DNA from: a virus
Virus record (IMG/VR): IMGVR_UViG_3300005253_000034
Location: 1-54,311 of that record
Direction: 5' to 3' (one strand)
DNA length: 54,311 nucleotides
In this document: positions 49,077 to 54,311 of the stretch, in pieces
How the letters are laid out: each line of letters begins with the position of its first letter
Numbering within the stretch: position 1 is the first letter of the stretch
The notes under the pieces: generated by a model
What the model saw: the letters and a program-made list of their open reading frames with translations, nothing else
Told to the model about the DNA's origin: nothing
Databases searched by the model: none
Made by a program: the position numbers and the translations under genes

Positions 49077-49979
49077 TTACTTTTTTAACTCTTCAAGGGC
49101 TGGGAGAGTACGAATCACATCGAAGAAAGCTATCGTCGTGGCGATTCCAGCACACCAAATATCGTTTCCAATGTTGCTACCCATCACGACTTTAAGGCTT
49201 GGCCAAATCCCCTCAAGATACCCGGGTTGTCTAAGCAGAGTAAAGACCATCTCGGGAATCACGGCTCTATCCTCGAAATCCCAAGTGGTCGTCGATGGTG
49301 TCGTCATTGGCTGAGAACACAAGGCAACGATATGAAAAGCAACCCCCGCCGCCACAAAACCAGCGTCCATAATATGATTCCGCAGAGCCGTGAATTCAAT
49401 GTCCTCCGCAGGGGGTTTGGGGCGTGTAATCTCAAGTGCCTGGGATGGAAATGTTTGACCACTACCAGTCACCTGCGGGGGGTGGGGAGATTCAAATTCG
49501 TGAATTAGGTTGTCGATTTTAATCTTATCTTTTGGGGTGGGACATTTATGAGCTATAAGTTCTGAGTTGAATTCAAAACGAACACCACAATCAACACAAT
49601 GACTTTTAACTTCCTGTGGAAAAGATTCAAACTCTTCGGGGGATTCCTCGGCTAAATTAGAATCTGTTTTAGAATTAATCCCCTGCGGAGGAGATTCCAG
49701 GGAAGAGTTTTCGGTCACAGGTTGGGGGTTTGGTTTTGATACAGGGATTATCGGGACTTTCGGCACTGTGTGAGTCACCGCTACTGGCTCCTCCGGGTAC
49801 TGGTCTTGAAGTCTCTTCTCCGTCTGGTGGTTTAGTTCCTCCAGAGTCGCCATCTCGTCCCGAGTTAGTGGTTGGTCGGGGACATCCCTCAGAACTTGAG
49901 GAGGTGTCTTGGGTGTCTCGGCTCTCTTGCCTATCGCATTCTCGATTAGGTTCGGTTGGGCTTTCTTCTTTTCTGTCAT
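49077..49979 (-). CDS. C2H2/C2HC zinc-finger protein, 300 residues
   Basis: Start at 49979 with AAGGAATCTAAAA before the ATG. The first 130 residues are Pro/Glu/Thr-rich and overlap the terminase small-subunit candidate in another frame for about 305 bases. A single zinc finger (SHCVDCGVRFEFNSELIAHKC) lies near residue 130. The C-terminal third has hydrophobic segments (HIMDAGFVAAGVAFHIVALC and DIWCAGIATTIAFFDVI) that could be membrane or buried helices. No family is recognised. Confidence 0.65.
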   Translation of the reverse strand: MTEKKKAQPNLIENAIGKRAETPKTPPQVLRDVPDQPLTRDEMATLEELNHQTEKRLQDQYPEEPVAVTHTVPKVPIIPVSKPNPQPVTENSSLESPPQGINSKTDSNLAEESPEEFESFPQEVKSHCVDCGVRFEFNSELIAHKCPTPKDKIKIDNLIHEFESPHPPQVTGSGQTFPSQALEITRPKPPAEDIEFTALRNHIMDAGFVAAGVAFHIVALCSQPMTTPSTTTWDFEDRAVIPEMVFTLLRQPGYLEGIWPSLKVVMGSNIGNDIWCAGIATTIAFFDVIRTLPALEELKK

Positions 49980-50340
49980 TTTTAGATTCCTTAATAGTAG
50001 CTTCAATTTGTTTCGTTGGATTCAACATATTTGCTAAACGCTTTGCTTGAAAAGTCGTATGACCCCCTTGGGCATTTGGATAAGTCTGGGACACATTTGC
50101 AACATAACCGGATGTCTCCGCAGCCTCACGAAGTAGCTCACGAAGATGCTTAATTGCCTTGAACTTTATCGAGAGATTGGCATTCTGCTTGGCCATAATA
50201 AGAGTCTCTCGAATTTCAAGAGAATAACTCCAGCCGAGTTCACGGAAGATATTCGTGATGATAGTGGGGTCGTTGAAGGACTGAATCGCCGCCAAGACAT
50301 CATCGGGACTTGGCTCAGGTTTTTCAATTTCGTTATTCAT
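49675..50340 (-). CDS. terminase small subunit candidate
   Basis: The 221-residue protein has a compact helical N-terminal half (SYSLEIRETLIMAKQNANLS, IKHLRELLREAAETSGY, QGGHTTFQAKRLANML) like small-terminase DNA-binding and oligomer domains, then a 100-residue low-complexity tail rich in Ser, Pro, Asp and Gly. It is one gene away from terL. The tail is exactly the part that overlaps the downstream gene, so it may be a by-product of overprinting. The ATG overlaps the SLOG gene stop (TAATG). Confidence 0.6.
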   Translation of the reverse strand: MNNEIEKPEPSPDDVLAAIQSFNDPTIITNIFRELGWSYSLEIRETLIMAKQNANLSIKFKAIKHLRELLREAAETSGYVANVSQTYPNAQGGHTTFQAKRLANMLNPTKQIEATIKESKNDRKEESPTEPNRECDRQESRDTQDTSSSSEGCPRPTTNSGRDGDSGGTKPPDGEETSRPVPGGASSGDSHSAESPDNPCIKTKPPTCDRKLFPGISSAGD

Positions 50341-50699
50341 TATATATACACTATGAATGTGGGCTTTTTTGCTTTCTTTGCCTTTTCAATAGTATCTTGA
50401 GTCCCTTTTGATACCCCTTTCCAGAAGGCGAGAACCATATCACAATTATCAACTATTGTTTGGTTACGAAGATACCCCGCCCTCTTGCCATATTTATCCC
50501 ACTCCGCAGGGAATTCAAGATAAGGAACTGATTCCTCCGTAGCGTATTTTTTAGCAAGAGAATCTGCTCCTTTAGCTCCACCAGATATAATAGTATCTTG
50601 GGGAATAGTTCCCCTTCTTATACGGAGAAAGTCCCACAAGATACCTTCAAACAAAATAGAATCATTAAATGTTCTTGAACCTACGATTGCGAAACGCAC
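50340..50699 (-). CDS. SLOG-family (DUF2493, YspA-like) protein
   Basis: The preferred start is GTG at 50699, correctly spaced after GGAGGAAACAATC; an ATG upstream contains the GGAGG itself. The product has the SLOG nucleotide-binding signature: FAIVGSRTFND, ISGGAKGADSLAKKYA, then EFPAEWDKYGKRAGYLRN and DMVLAFWKGVSKGT, as in YspA/DUF2493 proteins. These bind nucleotides or nucleotide-derived ligands; in phages their role is unknown. Confidence 0.85.
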   Translation of the reverse strand: MRFAIVGSRTFNDSILFEGILWDFLRIRRGTIPQDTIISGGAKGADSLAKKYATEESVPYLEFPAEWDKYGKRAGYLRNQTIVDNCDMVLAFWKGVSKGTQDTIEKAKKAKKPTFIVYI

Positions 50700-50782
50700 G
50701 ATTGTTTCCTCCATAAATGTTTCCAAGTATGTTTTTTTACAATTTTGCTAATATTCGATTGGTCAATTTGGAATTGGTTTTT

Positions 50783-51208
50783 TCATTTTTTGTCCTTTTT
50801 TAGTAAGGGAATAGAATGAGCCACCAGTTTTTTTATCATCGAGGCATCCCGTCCCTCAGATGCTACCATCTCCGCCATTATCTGAGGGGATGCGGCTTGG
50901 GCTAAGATGTCGTCAGTTACTTCGACGAGGAAATTTCCTGTTTTCCTGAGAACAGTATTACCTTTCGCTTTGCTGGCCGGAAACAAGAAACCTGGGCTGC
51001 CGGGACGGCTCAAAACGTACATTATTTTTTTGAATGTGGGTAGGGAAAAGAAAACGTCATCGCCAATATACATAGGCCGGATTCTTAAAGCCTTGAGATA
51101 TAGCAATGCAACTCGACGGGGTATGCTAAAGGTTGTCTCAAGATACCTTAACTCAACAAGGTCTCCGCCACCAAAATCGTGAACTTTCGGTACGTTTAGA
51201 ATTGTCAT
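50783..51208 (-). CDS. hypothetical protein, 141 residues, possible HTH
   Basis: The segment FSIPRRVALLYLKALRIRPM with following YIGDDVFFSLPTFKKIMYVL resembles a winged helix or MerR-like DNA-binding start; the C-terminal half is helical. No family is certain. The position before the terminase genes allows a packaging or regulatory role. Confidence 0.6.
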   Translation of the reverse strand: MTILNVPKVHDFGGGDLVELRYLETTFSIPRRVALLYLKALRIRPMYIGDDVFFSLPTFKKIMYVLSRPGSPGFLFPASKAKGNTVLRKTGNFLVEVTDDILAQAASPQIMAEMVASEGRDASMIKKLVAHSIPLLKKDKK

Positions 51209-51215
51209 ATCCTTA

Positions 51216-51536
51216 TCAGCTTCTTCCTAAATACCGAATAGCCTTCATAAAGAAACCCCGACTGTCATTAAAATAACCCAATATCTGATTACATCTTTGG
51301 CAAAGTAATCCCCGTATCATGCCGGTTTTGTGGTCGTGGTCAACAGCAAGATGAAAATTAAAGTCACTTTGATGTCGTTCACATATAGCACAGCACCCTT
51401 TCTGTTTTCTAAATAATACATCATAGTCCCGAAGGGTCATCCCATAGTTTTTTTTCAAATTGTATTTCCGCTCATAACCCTCTGAATATTTCTCTTTTGC
51501 AGTTAGAGGAGATTGTCGTTTCCGTAGATCGGCCAT
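51216..51536 (-). CDS. endonuclease VII-like HNH endonuclease
   Basis: Start at 51536 with GGAAGGATATATAT before the ATG. The 106-residue product has GCCAICERHQ and AVDHDHKTGMIRGLLCQRCNQILG: four zinc Cys and the DHDH catalytic part of endonuclease VII. It is the first gene behind its own promoter. Probably a free-standing homing-type endonuclease, the second of this family here (see 43220). Confidence 0.9.
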   Translation of the reverse strand: MADLRKRQSPLTAKEKYSEGYERKYNLKKNYGMTLRDYDVLFRKQKGCCAICERHQSDFNFHLAVDHDHKTGMIRGLLCQRCNQILGYFNDSRGFFMKAIRYLGRS

Positions 51537-51558
51537 ATATATATCCTTCCTCATTTAT

Positions 51559-51586
51559 ATTATAGCAGATACTCAATAAGTTTCAA
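51559..51586 (-). promoter_or_regulatory. sigma-70 promoter TTGAAA-16-TATAAT
   Basis: -35 TTGAAA at 51586-51581, -10 TATAAT at 51564-51559. It starts the packaging operon. Confidence 0.8.
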
Positions 51587-51789
51587 GTGGATTTTTTCCA
51601 GAAAGAATGGTGATATTTATAAGGCGTTACTTGCCCCCCGCAAACAACGACTATGCAAAGGGTATTTCTCCTAAATCGACCATAAGCTGTTCCCAAACAA
51701 ACCCCCTTACGATGTTTCGGGAATATATTTTTCTTTATAGCCAACGGTGTTGTCTCCACTGGCATTCCCCATTTGATTCTATGTCTCAT
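51583..51789 (-). CDS. hypothetical protein, 68 residues
   Basis: The product has GVCLGTAYGRFRRNTLCIVV followed by TPYKYHHSFWKK, a strand-turn-strand pattern ending in a YHxSFW element that recurs in short phage proteins of unknown function. The ATG overlaps the radical-SAM stop (ATGA) behind AAGGAGCAAGAA, so it belongs to the same cassette. Confidence 0.7.
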   Translation of the reverse strand: MRHRIKWGMPVETTPLAIKKNIFPKHRKGVCLGTAYGRFRRNTLCIVVVCGGQVTPYKYHHSFWKKST

Positions 51790-52466
51790 TTCTTGCTCCT
51801 TAACATTTCCGGGTCAATTCCGAAGTTTACGAGTTGATTATGTTTTCGTACCCGTCTGCGGAAATCTTTTATTTGCCTTGCTCCCCATCCGATAGGTTCT
51901 ATGTTGGGAGAGACCTGACCATCGAAGTAGCAGTCGGCCACCTTCACCGACCAGATGGCACACAGATACAGTTTCTTGAGACATTCCTCGTAGGGAATTT
52001 CCCAGTTGCAAATCATAAAGACCATCATATCCCTCGACCTGTATCCAGATGCCATTAATGATTTCAGGGCATTCCTTATTCTGATCTGGTCAATGTATCC
52101 AAAATCCCACGCCAAGCGGATTTTCTGGAATCGTGCTTCTTTAAGAGCCTCCGCAAGATCAGAATTTAGAAATCGGTGGTCAACACCACAAACGAGTTCG
52201 TAATGCACGACTTTGTTGTTGACTTTCTGATTCCCTAAGTATTGAATCCTTTCGAGGACACACTCTTGGGACAATATATTCATATCCATTATCTTAACAA
52301 GATTCCGTTCTATTGGTGGAATAGGAAAAACAATCCTCTGTGGAGGTTCATAGCAGAAATCGCACCTATTTGGGCAACCTTGGGAGATGCGAATCCATTG
52401 CTCGGTGTCGTTCATTTTGTTGTAGGGGCCTGTGGAATAGGACCTGATTATACCTCGTTTTTTCAT
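51786..52466 (-). CDS. radical-SAM protein
   Basis: The 226-residue protein has the 4Fe-4S/SAM signature CxxxCxxC as C31-PNR-C35-DF-C38 in the context RISQGCPNRCDFCYEPPQ. Later segments (HYELVCGVDHRFLNSD, KIRLAWDFGYI, MMVFMICNWEIPYEEC) fit successive strands of the partial TIM barrel. It is compact for the superfamily. It is coupled by ATGA overlaps to a Cys-rich metal protein upstream and a 68-residue protein downstream, in one cassette with a DNA methyltransferase. Substrate unknown; modification of DNA or a nucleotide is a reasonable guess. Confidence 0.85.
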   Translation of the reverse strand: MKKRGIIRSYSTGPYNKMNDTEQWIRISQGCPNRCDFCYEPPQRIVFPIPPIERNLVKIMDMNILSQECVLERIQYLGNQKVNNKVVHYELVCGVDHRFLNSDLAEALKEARFQKIRLAWDFGYIDQIRIRNALKSLMASGYRSRDMMVFMICNWEIPYEECLKKLYLCAIWSVKVADCYFDGQVSPNIEPIGWGARQIKDFRRRVRKHNQLVNFGIDPEMLRSKK

Positions 52467-52933
52467 TTCTTTACTCCGATAATGGCTACCTTATAGACTA
52501 CTGTTTCTGGGGGCCATTCCAATTTAACATCTAAGTTTTTCATTGTGGCGGTTACGTTGATGCCCATAGCCTCGGGACAAAAAGATACGTGCCAATTCCC
52601 TCGGCCTTCCAGATAATATACCGTATCTGCAACTACTTCTCTCAGCATTTTATTGGCTGTACCCTGCCAATATAGACAACAATCTATTTGCCGTTGAGAC
52701 CAATCAGGATGTTTCCTTCTCATATTGCGTCGATGGGCGGCAAAGTCGAAGATAATCCAGTTTACCCAAAAACCTTTTGAGATGTTGAACCAATCTTCTA
52801 TTCGGGGGCATTTTGGAGGACAGAAGCCACGTTTGCCATAGTTGGGGCATCCCTTGGGGTGATTAGGATAAGGTCGGAAGCAAAGGTCTCGCACGGAATA
52901 GTCAATTACGATTTCTTTAGTAAAGGCGTTCAT
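52463..52933 (-). CDS. Cys-rich metal-binding protein (DUF2284-like)
   Basis: The N-terminal part has CFRPYPNHPKGCPNYGKRGF followed by CPPKCP, six Cys in a layout like DUF2284-type predicted metal-binding proteins, suitable for an iron-sulphur cluster. The remainder has helices (SQRQIDCCLYWQGTANKMLR) and a late Cys (SFCPEAMGI). ATGA overlaps join it to the methyltransferase upstream and the radical-SAM gene downstream. It may serve as an electron or cluster partner of the radical-SAM enzyme. Confidence 0.75.
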   Translation of the reverse strand: MNAFTKEIVIDYSVRDLCFRPYPNHPKGCPNYGKRGFCPPKCPRIEDWFNISKGFWVNWIIFDFAAHRRNMRRKHPDWSQRQIDCCLYWQGTANKMLREVVADTVYYLEGRGNWHVSFCPEAMGINVTATMKNLDVKLEWPPETVVYKVAIIGVKK

Positions 52934-54311
52934 TTTTGGTTTCTCCTGAGTGCTGCAGAGGCGGCGTCAATAATGCTCTGCCTGCTTTCAGAGACGTGCG
53001 GTGAGTTCTCATTTGGACAACCGCCACCACTCACGAAGCCTGTTGTTGTCCTGACCGTCTCCACGTTCTTAGTAACAGGCAGAGTAGTTTCCAGCGTGAT
53101 TTCTTGTCCCTCCACTGCTGCGATGCGTTTTACGGCGATTTCACAATATTCTCGTTCCTTCTCGATACCGATGAAGCTGATGCCAAGTTCCTTGCAGGCT
53201 ATTCCAGTTGTGCCGGAGCCAAGGAAGGGGTCAAGGATTATCTGGTCTTGGCCGGGCATCTTGAGTAGAGTACAGAGATACTTCATTAGCGTGAGGGGTT
53301 TGACTGTAGGATGGTTATTTTTCACGACAGCGACTCGATTGAGTCCGATGTGTTTTTGCAGATATTCTTTCTCTCCTCGGTTTTCGGCTCCTTGTGCCCC
53401 GCCAGAACGAGCCAAGAGTTTGTCCTCACAATCTTCCATTCCCATATTCCGTTCCTTGCGAGAAGTTTTGGCACAATAAAAAAACCTCGAGGCTCCCCCG
53501 GAATCACCGTAGGTGTCGTTTCGCACCGTGTCAGGATTGAACTTGCCGTAGGTATTTTTGTTGGGGTTATCAGACATCTGACGTTTCGTGCCTGCAGCCA
53601 TAAATCCACTTTTCTTGGTTCCGGTTTGTTCATCCAGCATTCTCACGGAGCATTCGGGATGGCAGGATATTTTTCCGTTTTCATCTCCCCAACAATCAGG
53701 ATGATGAGAAAAGAGTAAATTGGCAGGCCAGCGACCTTGAACTTCGTGTGGAGGATTGTCAGGTTTATTTTTGTCGGCAGAACCAAAAACTTCTTCCTCC
53801 GTTCTGCCACGTCTAATGAATCCTGCTTCTGGATTTTTACGAATTTCTGTGCCTATTTTGCCGCCGTTGATGTTGAGTCCGGCGACTCCGTGTGCCTCGG
53901 CGTTGTGGGCGAATGTGCCGTCCAAAGGTTTCATTGCCACGATGATTGGCTCCCACGCAGGCTTGAGGGCAGTGCCGTAGCCGTCCCAGAGTTGGGCGAG
54001 GGCGGTTTGCGTTTCTGGCATAATTAAAGCATTGTTGATATTATTCCAACCCCGATTATCAATAAGTTCACGGCTTGCAATCGCTCCATACGCAGGTTTC
54101 TTCCCCACTGGTTTTACGCCTTTAGCCTTTTCGATGGCTTTGCTGATGTTATGGGACTTTGGGAAGCCTGAGCCGTAGAGCCACATCATGCAGTCTCGGA
54201 TTTCCCAGCCAGCGTCCTCGATTGCACAGGCGAGGCGATGGTAGGTGCGGGTCCCGCCGAAGCAGAGTAGGAAGCCCCCCGGCTTGGTGATTCGGAGCAT
54301 TTCCTTGGCCC
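52930..54311 (-). CDS. beta-class DNA methyltransferase, C-terminal part (N-terminus at 1-410)
   Basis: The frame is open to the window end and joins the 100 codons at 410-111. The N-terminal side of this part contains MLRITKPGGFLLCFGGTRTY (motif-V/VI-like region), a long insert of about 200 residues that holds Cys/His (SHHPDCWGDENGKISCHPEC) and probably the target-recognition domain, and then the late TVKPLTLMKYLC and DPFLGSGTTG (motif I, about residue 450 of the full protein) and GIEKEREYCEIA. The gene is the start of the radical-SAM cassette. About 556 residues in total. Confidence 0.93.
   Translation of the reverse strand, partial: AKEMLRITKPGGFLLCFGGTRTYHRLACAIEDAGWEIRDCMMWLYGSGFPKSHNISKAIEKAKGVKPVGKKPAYGAIASRELIDNRGWNNINNALIMPETQTALAQLWDGYGTALKPAWEPIIVAMKPLDGTFAHNAEAHGVAGLNINGGKIGTEIRKNPEAGFIRRGRTEEEVFGSADKNKPDNPPHEVQGRWPANLLFSHHPDCWGDENGKISCHPECSVRMLDEQTGTKKSGFMAAGTKRQMSDNPNKNTYGKFNPDTVRNDTYGDSGGASRFFYCAKTSRKERNMGMEDCEDKLLARSGGAQGAENRGEKEYLQKHIGLNRVAVVKNNHPTVKPLTLMKYLCTLLKMPGQDQIILDPFLGSGTTGIACKELGISFIGIEKEREYCEIAVKRIAAVEGQEITLETTLPVTKNVETVRTTTGFVSGGGCPNENSPHVSESRQSIIDAASAALRRNQK
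54191..54311. repeat. terminal direct repeat (right copy)
   Basis: Identical to 1-121; see the left copy. Features in it are counted once. Confidence 0.95.

Larger units (their letters stand above)
376..49691. repeat. dispersed 9-mer CTGCGGAGG / CCTCCGCAG, 35 exact copies
   Basis: Exact CCTCCGCAG (plus strand) starts at 376, 3588, 8393, 11869, 13417, 14829, 18510, 22010, 27465, 28911, 31878, 33189, 36928, 38605, 44279, 47179, 49403. Exact CTGCGGAGG starts at 3819, 7275, 9383, 10624, 13147, 15420, 18770, 21524, 23293, 28603, 29409, 31992, 37177, 38133, 40891, 44346, 44817, 49683. About 0.4 would be expected by chance on both strands. Several one-base variants also occur (19149, 50116, 52149 and others). 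A manual scan may have missed a few. Confidence 0.9.

Noticed and set aside
3588-49691. CTGCGGAGG copies as ribosome binding sites (they contain GGAGG)
   Set aside because: Half of the copies are in the antisense orientation and most lie deep inside genes, not before starts.

Overview
The window is a complete or nearly complete genome of a tailed bacteriophage, of the short-tailed (podovirus-like) type. Bases 1-121 are repeated exactly at 54191-54311, so this is a circularly closed assembly of about 54,190 unique bases, cut inside a DNA methyltransferase gene whose 5' end (1-410) and remainder (52930-54190) join in frame. Nothing resembling an integrase, repressor or CRISPR array was seen, which favours a lytic lifestyle. 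The host cannot be named. Consensus sigma-70 promoters, GGAGG/AAAGGA ribosome sites and a lipoprotein signal point to an ordinary bacterium, probably with an outer membrane.

Every convincing gene lies on the minus strand, so transcription runs from high to low coordinates all the way round, restarted by about a dozen TTGACN-16/17-TATAAT promoters. In transcription order: (1) 51.6-47.1 kb holds HNH and SLOG genes, the terminase small-subunit candidate, an overlapping zinc-finger gene and the terminase large subunit. (2) 47.1-41.6 kb encodes portal, scaffold and major capsid, with an endonuclease VII-like HNH gene inserted. (3) 41.5-33.4 kb encodes a beta-helix/repeat fibre, a LamG protein, small proteins, a membrane-anchored trypsin-like protease, an XhlA-like membrane protein, another HNH gene and a head-tail adaptor fused to an Ig-like part. 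(4) 33.4-20.5 kb encodes a fibre with a predicted seven-bladed propeller and C1q tip, a nozzle-like protein and a string of internal virion (ejection) proteins. (5) 20.5-7.0 kb is replication, recombination and nucleotide metabolism: a uracil-DNA-glycosylase/DNA polymerase A fusion, an ERCC4 nuclease, a Cas4-like nuclease, a P-loop recombination ATPase with a DUF669-like partner, an Nmad1/MazG-like protein, an HD phosphohydrolase, a metallophosphoesterase and a stand-alone NAD-ligase Ia domain, with a structured RNA and a truncated tRNA-like element in the middle. (6) 7.0-2.6 kb is an accessory block of very small genes, several of them zinc ribbons, flanked by two intergenic regions that share repeated words and may hold the origin or operators. 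(7) 2.6 kb through the junction to 51.6 kb carries a RepA-like ATPase, a C5-methyltransferase relic, and a tightly overlapped cassette of beta-class DNA methyltransferase, Cys-rich metal protein, radical-SAM protein and a 68-residue protein.

The most unusual signal is not a gene. The 9-mer CTGCGGAGG occurs at least 35 times (18 in one orientation, 17 in the other), against about 0.4 expected by chance, in several reading frames and also between genes. It behaves like a selected DNA-level site (Chi-like, uptake-like or protein-binding). Other leads are the methyltransferase/radical-SAM cassette, the paired RNA elements at 10.30-10.50 kb, two leader terminators placed between promoter and gene, and the altered active-site residues of the polymerase.

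Many genes shorter than 60 codons were found by reading the gaps. They are supported mainly by ATGA/TAATG stop-start overlaps with their neighbours.
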